The notes under the pieces: generated by a model | Seen by the model: only the letters and a program-made list of their open reading frames with translations | What the model was told of the DNA's origin: nothing | Databases searched by the model: none | Shown: piece after piece, positions 47,662 to 56,420 of the stretch | Layout of the letters: each line of letters starts with the position of its first letter | Position numbering within the stretch: position 1 is the first letter of the stretch | Source: Pyxicephalus adspersus | Lineage: Eukaryota; Chordata; Amphibia; Anura; Pyxicephalidae | Length of the DNA: 64,000 nt | Reading direction: 5' to 3' | NCBI RefSeq assembly: GCF_032062135.1 | Contig: NC_092859.1 | Coordinates: 36,660,286-36,724,285, forward strand | Made by a program: the position numbers and the translations under genes

Positions 47662-49500
47662 ATGGAGGAGATGGACATCTTAATGGGACAGCTGAGGCAA
47701 GCCGCGGAGAGAAACGGGGTGGCTTCGGCGATGCTGGGGGACGAGGGAGAAGAAAGGCCAGTACCCCCCCATTACTAGACGCGCTCGGCAGTCGAGGCCG
47801 CCGGAGCGACTGAGTCCCAGCAAGCCCCCTGGAGTGCAACGACGCCGCAGAAGCCCAGCTAGAGACCCTCCGGCACCGCCCATTAGGAAACGGTCCACCG
47901 GGTCCGGCAAGGGAACTGGGAAGACGACGCAGCATCAGAGGGACCCTTCCGTTACCCGGAGAGATGTAGGGAGTCCAGAAAGAACTACCTGGGGAAGAAG
48001 TCGGGGCATGCTGCCAGCTTGGGAAGAAGAACTCACCAGGAGAGGTGCCGCCAGGAGGAGAGAAGATCGTGGGAGCTATCCGGGGCCCAGCCATCGGAGG
48101 GACGCGGTTGGGGCTCCAGCCCGTGCAAGTGATCCAGCCACGGCTTCAGCGGGAGGAGGATTGGGAGTCAGCGGCCCGTGGAGGCGGGATCCGGTCCAGG
48201 CCGCGGTGGGCGGAGTTTCCGGCTCGACGCACAGGCCGCGACCCGGGCAGGAAGTCCTGGGGCAGAGGCAGAGGCGACCGGAAGTGAGGTCATCAGGCGG
48301 CACCCGGAAGAGGGTGCAGATGGAGTCCGATCGTCACCACAAGAGGAGTCTTCAGAAGGGGAGATCCTGGACTCGGAAGCCAGACCGGGGGGAGGAAGGT
48401 GCAGCGGTACGGCGGCTGAGGGTACGGACGGCGCCAAGCAGCCCGGTGAGTACCTGGCTGTTTAGGGGCGGGACGGGGGGGGCAGAAGTGTGTCTAAAGA
48501 TATGTTTAATGTTAGGCCTGATAGGATTGGGGAGCAAGGGGGGGTGCCTTTAGACCAGGCTTGGGCACTGAGGTCAATTGGGGGGTCTCAAGGGGGGGAG
48601 CCTCGGGGGAGTGAATTGCTGAAAGGGCTGAGGGATTTGTTGTTGCAATTTGGGGGCGGGGCTGCTGGGGGTAAGGTGGTGGAAAGCGCGGTAGAAAAGG
48701 ATGAGGAAGGCAGGGTGCTGACCCCTGTCGTGGATGACCCGGGGTCAAGGGGGAGCAGCGGGGTTAACACTCCTGCGTCGACAGGTACGCGGGAGTGTAT
48801 GGCCCCTGGGTGGGAAGGATCTGTGTAATCAAGGGATAGCGGATGGGGCAAAAGATGAGGTTTATGTGTGTTTTGAGGGTCCGTTGGGTGCTAGAACAGA
48901 GGGAGAAGATTTGGAAAGGTGAATATGTAGAGATTTTTTCTCTTTTACCTGTGGAACGTTTCGGGGGACAGGAAGTGAAACCAGGGGACGGTAAGCGGTT
49001 GGGGGATGACAAGGGGCTATAGCGGGCGATCCCACGGACGTTTCAGAACTGGCTGCAGGCTTTTGCCATCCTGGCTAGTATTATAGGTGAGAGGGCGCCG
49101 GAGAATTGCTGCCGGAGAATTGCCGGCGCTTTTCTGCTATTTGGACGCGATTAGTGAGGCGTATAGGGTCTATGGGGGTACGGCTTGGCTCAGGTATGAT
49201 GAGTAGTTTAGGCAGCGGAAGGCGATGAGGCCCGGTATGCGTTGGGATCATAAGGACATCAGCTTATGGATGCGACTCATGACATCGGCGAGGATGGCCC
49301 CGCAGTCGTTTCTGGGGAGTGCTGGGGGTTCGGGAGCCGCAGGATCCTTGGCGGGTAAGCGAAAAGGCCTTTGCTGGTTGTTCATCGAGGGAACTTGCAG
49401 GTTTGGAGCTACATGTCGGTTCAATGCTCAAGTTGTGGAGGGGCACATTCAGGAGCCCGCTGCCTGGCAAAAGGAAGGGGACGTCCCGTTGAGTCTTCAG
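47662..49500 (+). pseudogene. Ngaro gag-like ORF, frameshifted
   Basis: Starts at ATG 47662 with MEEMDILMGQLRQAAERNG. The frame is lost at a C7 run (47766-47772), after which an Arg/Pro-rich reading continues in another frame. Acidic, Ser/Glu-rich sequence near 48320-48460 (EESSEGEILDSE) returns to the first frame, interrupted by TAG at about 48463. Further on, IWKGEYVEIFSLLPVERF and WLQAFAILASIIGE appear, followed by AYRVYGGTAWLRYD and MRWDHKDISLWMRLMT. Near 49366-49480 a CWLF-CRFGATC zinc-knuckle-like motif is followed, in another frame, by CSSCGGAH. These blocks match the nucleic-acid-binding protein of amphibian Ngaro elements as I know them. At least four frame changes or stops are needed to read it. 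Confidence 0.75.
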
Positions 49501-50430
49501 GTAAGAGGGACGACGCCGGTGAAGGTGGAAAACATGTCCCATTTTCTTGGTAAGGATCCGGTTCAGGAGGCGGGGAGGGCATTGGAGTTGGGGTTTAAAG
49601 AGGGTTTCCAGATCCCGTGTGAAGGGGTAAGGGTCCACGGGGTAGGGAGGAATTTGAAGTCTGCATTGGCCAACCCAGGGGTAGTGTCAGCAAAGTTAGA
49701 AAAGGAGGTTGCTTTGGGTCGTATGGCGGGGCATCTGTCGCTGAAAAATTTGGTGGTATCACCGCTGGGCGTAGTCCCCAAGCGAGAAAAAAATCAGTTT
49801 CGGATGATTCACCATTTGTCTCATCCAAAAGGAGAATCGGTTAATGACGGCATTGCGCCGAAATGTTGTAAAGTAGCTTATACGTCGTTTGATGTAGCAG
49901 TGAAGTTGGTTCGGCGGGCAGGCAGAGGTTGTTTAATGGCTAAGGCTGACATTGAGGCGGCTTTTCGGCTGTTACCAGTTCATCCGGACAGTTTTCGGTT
50001 GCTGGGTTGTTTTTGGCAAGGGGCTTTTTATGTTGACAAATGCTTGCCTATGGGATGCTCCATTTCTTGTTCCTTGTTTGAATTGTTTAGTTCTTTTCTG
50101 GAGTGGGTAGTAAGGGAAGTTTCGGGGTTCAATTCCATTATCCATTATTTGGACGATTTTCTGTGCGTGGGCCCTAGTTTGTGCCAACCTTTTGGGAACA
50201 TTGGATCATATGGCGGGGCATTTTGGGGTGCCGCTGGCAGAGGAAAAAACGGTGGGTCCAAATACGGAGTTGTCCTTTTTGGGGATAGTTTTGGACTCGG
50301 TGCGGATGGAGTACAGGTTTCCGGAGGATAAGCTGTTGGCACTAAAGGTAGAACGGGGGGTTCCGGTTATGGGGCCTATTTTACAGGCCAATGGAGTGCG
50401 GAAGAATAGCCGGAGGACTGGCGCCTAGGG
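49501..50430 (+). pseudogene. Ngaro reverse transcriptase domain, frameshifted
   Basis: An open frame from upstream reads PVQEAGRALELGFKEGF, then LVVSPLGVVPKREKNQFRMI (block 1-2 of the RT), KADIEAAFRLLPVHP (block A, catalytic Asp), DKCLPMGCSISCSLFE (block B) and YLDDF at 50146-50160 (block C, catalytic Asp pair). After the YLDDF box the frame shifts near 50180. The next reading has HFGVPLAEEKTVGP and LSFLGIVLDS, the usual RT thumb/connection motifs. All catalytic Asp codons are present, but the shift breaks the polyprotein. Confidence 0.9.
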
Positions 50431-50772
50431 GGTTTATGTAAGAATCTGGTTTTATTGGAGCTTTTTCCAATAGTGGTTGCTCTGACATTATGGGGGCACT
50501 TACTGTGGAACCGGAAAGTGCGGTTCCATTGCGACAACATGGGAGTGGTAGAGGTGATTAATAATAATTCTGCGTCTTCCCCACAGGTTATTTGTCTTTT
50601 ACAACACTTGGTCTTATTGTGTTTGCAGTCTAATATCTATGTACGGGCAGTCCATGTGCCTGGTTGTGAAAATGTAATAGCGTATTCCCTTTCTCGTTTC
50701 CAGTGGGATCGTTTTCGAGCAGTGGCTCCGGAGGCAGAAGCAATGGGGATCCCTTGTCCGAGCGAGTTATGA
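50431..50772 (+). pseudogene. Ngaro RNase H domain
   Basis: Reads FPIVVALTLWGHLLWNRKV, then VRFHCDNMGVVEVINNNSA with the catalytic Asp at 50533-50535, then AVHVPGCENVIAYSLSRFQW, the C-terminal block in which most relatives have ADALSR. It ends at a TGA at 50770. The Asp that would be expected in ADALSR is replaced by Tyr (AYSLSR), so one metal-binding residue appears lost. The frame differs from the RT thumb segment just upstream. Confidence 0.85.
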
Positions 50773-51640
50773 ACTGATCAAGAACTCGGTTTGTATGGGA
50801 ACTTGGCGGGCCTATATGGGTATTTGGAAGGAATGGTTCGGTTTTTTGGAAGGTTGTCTGGGTTTTGTGGATACCAAGGGTGGGGAGGCTGCAGTCTTGT
50901 GGTTTTTGGTTTGGAATTTTCAGAAAGGAGTGTCCGGGTGTGTTATGGGTAAAAAATTGGCGGCCCTGGCCTTTTTGATTAAATTGATGGGGTGGGAGGA
51001 TGGGACCAAGAGTTTCATGGTTCGCCAGGCGCTAAAGGGTTACAGGAAAGGGTTGAGTCGGAGGGATGCGAGGAGGCTGGTGTCATTTGGAATGTTGGGG
51101 GAGTTATGTCTCAGTTTGGGGGCAGTTTGCTTTAGTTTTTTCGAAGTAGTGCTTTTCAGGGCATTGTTTGTTGTTGTTGTTTTTTGTGGCGTTGAGGATT
51201 GGGGAAGTGGTGTGCCCAAGCAAGGCGGGGTGGGGGGTCTGCAGTTCAGGGATATTCAGTTAACTGGGGATAAGATTCTGGTGTGGATACGCAGGTCAAA
51301 AACTGACCAAGGGGGAAAGGGGGCCTGTTTGCTGCTGCGTGGCATTCGGGGGGCAGAGCTTTGCCCAGTCAAGGTGGTGGGTGAGTATCTTGCAGTACGG
51401 CCGCGGGGGGTTGGGCCTTTTTTCCTTCACGAGGACGGGTCGTTTGTGACGTGGTTCCAATTTGGATCAGTGTTCCGGAAGCTATAGGAAAAAAGGCGGG
51501 TGAGTATTCTAAGCATTCTTTTCGGATTGGGGCCGCCACCGAAGCGGCCAGATGGGGCCTAGACCTGGAAGTGATCAAGAGGATTGGACCGTGGGAGTCA
51601 CATCGGTATCGTTTGTATGTCCACCCTCTTCTGTTATGAG
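50773..51640 (+). pseudogene. Ngaro tyrosine recombinase, frameshifted
   Basis: The N-terminal part reads GKKLAALAFLIKLMGWEDGT and VRQALKGYRKG. The catalytic Arg block lies in another frame as VALRIGEVV (Arg codon 51196-51198), showing a local frameshift of the surrounding open frame. LVWIRRSKTDQ carries the Lys of the beta-hairpin. After another shift near 51475, HSFRIGAATEAARWG (His 51514, Arg 51523) and WESHRYRLYVHP (nucleophilic Tyr region) follow. Thus the R-H-R-Y set is all present but split across frames. YR replaces a DDE integrase in this class, giving insertion without target duplication. Confidence 0.85.
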
Positions 51641-52290
51641 GAGTATCGGCAAGTTGGGGATTGTAATCGGGAAGTGGGGGGGTTATGTGTGGTCTTGTCC
51701 TATTTGTGGTTCTTTCTTTGTTACAGGTGGGCCGGCGTGCCTAATTTGGATCCTGGGCCACTCTTTTGTTTACTGGGGGGCCAGAAGGGCCGACGTACGG
51801 CAGGATGGAAGGCAACTGGGGCTACAGCGGGAGTTTGCGCAGGTTCGGTGGATCGGGATTCCTGGCATGCAGTGGAAGCAGGTCGTTCCTGGAAGTTCAC
51901 AGGTTTTCTTACTTAGATAGACCTCCCAATGTGTTGGTACTGCATGTTGGGGGAAATGATTTGGGGACCCGCCCCATGCGGGAATTGATCCGTGATATTA
52001 AATGTGATTGTTTGCGTTTAAGGGAGGCATTCCCCAGAACGGTGTTGGTGTGGTCGGAGATGGTGGTGAGGTTGTCCTGGAAAAATGATCATTCTGTGGA
52101 GCGCCTCAACAAGGCTCGCATAAAGGTAAACAAGGATGTAGGGCGTTTTTTTTGGGAAGGATTGGAGGCCTGGTGGTACGGCACCAAGAGTTGGAGTCCG
52201 AGCCAGAATTAATTTTGAGGAGGGATGGGGTACACCTGAATGTGGTAGGCACAGATTTGTGGTTACTGGGTTAAAGGGAGGTTTTAGAAC
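51640..52290 (+). pseudogene. Ngaro SGNH/GDSL-type hydrolase domain, frameshifted
   Basis: Three SGNH blocks are visible. GHSFVYWG (51756-51779) carries the Ser nucleophile. NVLVLHVGGNDLG carries the Gly-Asn block near 51946-51966. DGVHLN (52224-52241) carries the Asp-His pair. They fall in at least two frames. SGNH-type domains are known at the 3' end of vertebrate Ngaro elements and in some CR1 LINEs; their role in retrotransposition is unresolved. The catalytic residues are intact here, but no single frame spans them. Confidence 0.8.
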
Positions 52291-52828
52291 GGACAGTGAG
52301 GGTGTGGCGGTGCGCGCAAACTTGAGGTTTCAAGTTTGCAGCATGTGGCATGTTTTTTCTTCGGGGTCCATGAAAGATAGAGTCGGGGTAATTGATAATG
52401 TAGGGGAGTTCGGACCCAAAAAGGGTTGGTTTTTGGGTGGAAAAGTTTGCCTTGCATGACACTTGGTTGTTGTGGGTGTTGTAGAGGCTATGTTTTCGAG
52501 AGAAGGGAGAACCACTAACTGTCCCCGAGGCGGTGTACGAGCAGCTGGGGGCTTAGCGGTGGATCAGAGACAACTGGATAATGGAGCAGGAGCTTTGGGG
52601 ATTTTCATGGACTTACAGAAGATGTTTGGTTATAAATAATGTTTTGGTGAAGAAAAATTAGAGTTTGTTTATGAAAAATTTCATGATGTTAAAAATTATT
52701 GTTTTCAATAAAAGGGGCTGCCGTGGCCAGTTATTTCCAATGAAGAAGGTATTGGGTCTTTTATTTTATGAAAGTTGCTGGGGACATGGGAAATGGCTGG
52801 TCGTTGGTGCAGCGATGGATTCTTATAC

Positions 52829-52990
52829 TTTACCCTGGTCAAGGACACATCTCATCCACCAAGTTTCAACACTGGGAAAGTAAACATATCCCACATATAA
52901 AAACCTTTTTACATAAAAAAGAAACCCTGATACAACTTGCTTTAACGGGAAAAATATTTCTACTGATTCTTTGAGGCAATCAGATGTCCT
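52829..52990 (+). mobile_element. CR1-like LINE 3' tail copy
   Basis: Reads ATCCACCAAGTTTCAACACT, then GGGAAAGTAAACATATCCCA, then GAAACCCTGATACAACTTGC and GAGGCAATCAGATGTCCTGG. Parallel phrases occur in the LINE 3' UTR at 18720-18870 (- strand) and at 25076-25165. More diverged than the copy at 25043. Confidence 0.6.
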
Positions 52991-53177
52991 GGAATGTAAT
53001 CCTGATCCATTGTGCTATTATGTCTGTGAGATTTCAGTTTTATTGAACACAGTAATTAAGCTGGATTTTGTAGGTACAAGAACTGTGGCATCTATATGCC
53101 ATGTAGACAGTGAGTAGGTAATTTGCTGCAGCATGCTACATGCATTATATCTTTGCTCATGGTTTCCACAAATTCCT

Positions 53178-54424
53178 TAGGTACGTTTGCCCTCTGACAA
53201 AGAAATGACCAGTCTATTATTGACAGAATAAAAACAAAAGAACCCTCAAAAACCCAGTGCTCAAAAGTCAGAGCTTGATGTGCATTATAATGAGTGAAAT
53301 AAGTATTTTATCCCCTATCAACCAGTCTGGAGACTGGCTAGGCCACTCCAAGACCTTCATGTAGTTCTTCCTAAACCACTCCTTTGTTGCATTGGCCATG
53401 TATTTTGGGTCATTGTCATGCTGGAATACCCATCCACGACCCATCTTCATTTGCCCTGGCTGAGGGAAGGAGGTGCTCACCCAAGATTTGACAGTACATG
53501 GCCCCGTCCATTGTCCCTTCGATGCGGTGAAGGTGTCCTGTCTGTCCCCTTAGCAGAAAAAAACTACCAAAGCATAATGTGTCCACCTCCATGTTTGACG
53601 GTGGGGATGGTGTTGATGCCAGTTCTCCTCTGGATCATTCAGATGTTCATTGGCAAACTGCAGACGGGCCTGTACATGTGCTGTCTTGAGCAGGGGGAAC
53701 TTGCGGGCTCTGCAAGATTTCAGGCCTTCATGGCACAGTGTGTTACCGATTGTTTTCTTGGTGACTATGGTCCCAGCTGCCCTTAGATCCTTGAAAAGTT
53801 CCCCCCGTGTAGTTCTGGGCTGCTTCGTCACCACTCTAATGATCACTGCAACTCCACGAGGAGATCTTGCATGGAGCCCCAGACAGAGGGAGATTGACAG
53901 TTATTTTGTGTTTCTTCCATTTGCGAATTATCGCACCAACTGTTGTCACCTTCTCATCGAGCTGCTTGGCAATAGTCTTGTAGCCCAGTCCAGCCTTGTG
54001 TAGGTCTACAGTCATGTCCCTGACATCTTTAGACAGCTCTTTGGTCTAAGCCATGTTGGCTAGTTTGGAATCTGATCTGACTGCTTCTGTGGACCGGTGT
54101 CTTTTATGCAGGTACTGTAACAAGCTTGGATTAGGAGCACTCCCTTACAGAGGGTGCGCCTAAACTCAGCTCATTACCTGCATACAGTGAAGACACCTGG
54201 GAGCCTGAAATCTTGTTGGTTGATAGAGGATCAAATACTTATTTCACTTTTTACAATGCACATCAAGCTCTGACTTTTGAGCAGTGGAATTTTGAGGGTT
54301 CTTTTGTTGTTATTCTGTCTCTCACACCTACAATAAACATTACAATTATAGACTGGTCATTTCTTTGTCAGAGGGTAAACATACAAAATCAGCAGGAGAT
54401 CAAATACTTCTTTCCCTCACTGTA
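53178..54424 (-). mobile_element. Tc1-like DNA transposon, defective
   Basis: The right end carries a long terminal repeat ending CCTCACTGTA (54415-54424). Read inward on the - strand it gives CAGTGAGGGAAAGAAGTATT then TGATCTCC, the familiar Tc1-type terminus of fish and frog elements. The left side retains only the inner part of the matching repeat, from GTTTGCCCTCTGACAAAG (53185) to GTGAAATAAGTATTTTATCC (53294), so the outer left end is missing. A dead transposase lies between. Confidence 0.92.
53268..54054 (-). pseudogene. Tc1-like transposase remnant
   Basis: The - strand ATG at 54054 is followed by a stop at codon 3 (ATG GCT TAG). The reading goes on [20 protein letters not shown] then [18 protein letters not shown], an N-terminal helix-turn-helix. 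TRGELFKDLRAAGTIVTKKT and LKSCRARKFPLLKTAHVQAR follow, the second paired-like domain. After frame changes near 53600, remnants such as [20 protein letters not shown] (second catalytic Asp block) and PSQSPD (third block) can be read. About 260 residues of sequence remain, against about 340 for intact Tc1 transposases, and the first Asp block is deleted or unreadable. Confidence 0.9.
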
Positions 54425-54570
54425 GATCTTTCATACCTAAAAAAAAATTAGAAAAGAATATTAGGTCTCTCTCTGGTTATAAATGATGCTTAACATTTTA
54501 AATCCTCCTAAAAAACCCACACAGTTAAAGTCACAAATTATGGTGTGAAAATTCATGGTAGGGGCTAGGG

Positions 54571-54770
54571 CAGGGGTGGGCAAACTTTTTCACCCAGGGG
54601 CCACAATCTGATATAAAATTTGGCAGAGGGGCTGGGCAGAGAACTGAGCCTGCAATGGGAGAGTGGGCAGGTTGTTCCGCCCACTTCCACGAGCCCGGGA
54701 TTTGTACAGGGGACATGGTCCAGGGCTCTGGCCGGTGCGGCCCTCCAGCAGGGTTCAGCAGCCGCTGAAC
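54571..54770. mobile_element. hAT-type MITE fragment (CAGGGGTGGGCAAAC end)
   Basis: The left end CAGGGGTGGGCAAACTTTTT is a typical hAT/Charlie terminus. Internal CTGAGCCTGCAATGGGAGAG, GTGGGCAGGTTG and GGCTCTGGCCGGTGCGGCCC parallel the element at 37517-37876. No matching right end is seen, so the copy is truncated near 54770. Confidence 0.75.
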
Positions 54771-55378
54771 ATTTAGATCACAAAGCTTCTGAACTCTCTA
54801 AGGGTCCTTTACTCAGCAAAGCTAAATCAGAAACTAAATCCCAGAAGGGGTAACAGGGAGTGACAAGGCAGTGCAAAACTAAGAAGTACAACAAGAGAGG
54901 GGAACACACAGGCACATACCACATACAACAAATCGACAATAAATTGGCTGCTGTGGCAGTTTCCTTGGCCTGTGCATTGTAAAGGCATTTTGGGCGTGCT
55001 CATTTATTTCTAATGGGTCTCTAGCACATAAACAGGAGGCAGATAAAAGGATTAGGATGTGAAGTGGGATAGTATCTCATGCTCATCTCCAGTGGAGGCC
55101 ACAAGAAACAAAAGTTTCTAAGTACCTCTTAGGGTGCAGAACTAATCAATGTACTTATTCCCTACGTAGTAGAATATACTTCACTTATTTTTTACATAGG
55201 GGTGGAAATAAATTCTTAACCCTGTGCAGGTATCAAATTAAGAAACTAGAGGGCTTTTACCTTTTAATCCTGGCAGCTGAATGGAGTAAAGGAAACTATA
55301 TTCATCTGGGAGCGAAGCAATTAAGTAAACCTGTTGCTTTGCCCATGAAATACATGCTCACTTTAAAATAAAATTCTT
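54771..55378. other. Intergenic DNA, nothing recognised
   Basis: No coding signal or repeat structure that I could identify. Confidence 0.5.
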
Positions 55379-55426
55379 CATTTTGTAGACTGACATTTTA
55401 CTACAAAATTGTCAGTCTACAAAATG
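55379..55426. repeat. Perfect inverted repeat (hairpin)
   Basis: CATTTTGTAGACTGACA at 55379-55395 pairs exactly with TGTCAGTCTACAAAATG at the right end, minus one base at the inner edge. The loop is ATTTTACTACAAAAT-like and itself partly self-complementary. Possibly a tiny MITE. Confidence 0.9.
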
Positions 55427-55589
55427 CCCAAAGACACTTTGTTTACATCTCAATAAAATGTATTTAACATGAAAGGCAGGAGTATAAAACCATCATTCTA
55501 TTTAGCTGAGAAAAGCCAAATGCACAATATATAAAAATAATTCCATTGCAGAGAGGAATGTCTTAATATGTTTGAAAAGAGCCTTTCTG

Positions 55590-55985
55590 TAGCATGTGTG
55601 TGCACGTCCTGTCATTCCCCAAGGACGCCAACAGATTCTCACCTTGAAAGGGAGCAGGGTGAGGAAAGCGGGCAAAATGCAATTAAAGGGCTACATCGAA
55701 TATGCTGAGATGTTAATTGGGTTGTGTCCCAGAAGCTCAGGGACAGAGTGTTAGAGGCGTTAAAAGGGCTGAAGTTTAAAGAGCCGCAGAGACAGGCCTT
55801 TAATTCTTACACCTCGCACTCATTACTCTGCCAGCTCGCGTACCTCCAGCTTTATTGGAGCTTAGAGATTCGTAAAACAAACACGCAGTGCAGCTAATTG
55901 GGTTATTACAATGGAAAACTGTGACCTGCTTCTCAGAAGCTCGCTTAGCAATGGGCGACTTCTCAGATCGGGTATAAGAGGTAGC
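55590..55985. other. Candidate conserved non-coding element
   Basis: A long block of balanced composition with GGGCAAAATGCAATTAAAGG, TGTTAATTGGGTTG, AGGCCTTTAATTCTTACACC and GCAGCTAATTGGGTTATTAC. CATTCCCCAAGGACG is a one-mismatch version of the EBF palindrome. The flanks on both sides are AT-rich. Regulatory function is inference. Confidence 0.42.
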
Positions 55986-56300
55986 TGCATTCATGCACCT
56001 CTGTGTGCAGTGCACATGAAAAGTGTTTGGTAGCTCAGATAAGTACTGTTTGCGCACTCAATGCCCATGTAACATAAGCCAAAAGGAAATTAAGAAGCTA
56101 ACTACAGACCTAGCTATTAAAGAATGTTTAGAATGCATATGTTTTCAGGTATATGCGCACCACCTAACTTTTTCTGTGAACCAATCTTCTAAGTTGCAGT
56201 TGTCATGATGCATTGCATAAGAAGTGGTGTCATGAAGTTGTAATGGAGGAGTTGAGGACAGGCCCATAGCTTGTGATATTCACATTTCCCCAACCAACAG

Positions 56301-56420
56301 GACTGATCCTTCTGCGCATGCGTGGGATTGGCAGGTTTTTTTATTTACAGTAGAAGAAAGACCCTGCTTTCTTCTGAAAAAAAAACACCTGCCAATCTCA
56401 CGCATGCACAGTGAAATCAG
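56301..56420. mobile_element. 120-bp palindromic (foldback) MITE
   Basis: The outer arms CTGCGCATGCGTGGGATTGG and CCAATCTCACGCATGCACAG pair at nearly all positions, extended by CAGGT/ACCTG and T/A runs. The inner AGAAGAAAGACCCTGCTTTC TTCT segment is itself self-complementary, so the whole unit folds back over almost its full length. Confidence 0.75.

Larger units (their letters stand above)
47461..52780 (+). mobile_element. Ngaro-type (DIRS-order) tyrosine-recombinase retrotransposon, nearly full length, defective
   Basis: Domain order on the + strand is a basic/acidic gag-like protein with a Cys/His zinc-finger remnant, reverse transcriptase, RNase H, tyrosine recombinase, then an SGNH-type hydrolase. 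That order, with the hydrolase last and no DDE integrase, is characteristic of vertebrate Ngaro elements. The 5' end contains GGCCTCATGACAGGG and the 3' end AATAAAAGGGGCTGCCGTGG, both shared with the remnant at 24310-24960. Composition (GC- and G-rich) differs sharply from the AT-rich flanks. Several frameshifts and stops make the copy inactive. Exact ends and the split direct repeats expected for Ngaro could not be resolved by eye. Confidence 0.9.

Noticed and set aside
47834..48553. 239-residue Arg-rich ORF as a host gene
   Set aside because: It overlaps the gag region of the Ngaro element. Its middle and end are out of frame relative to the better-supported gag reading.
47660..48851. Long - strand ORFs rich in Pro/Ser
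   Set aside because: Shadows of the GC-rich gag region on the opposite strand.
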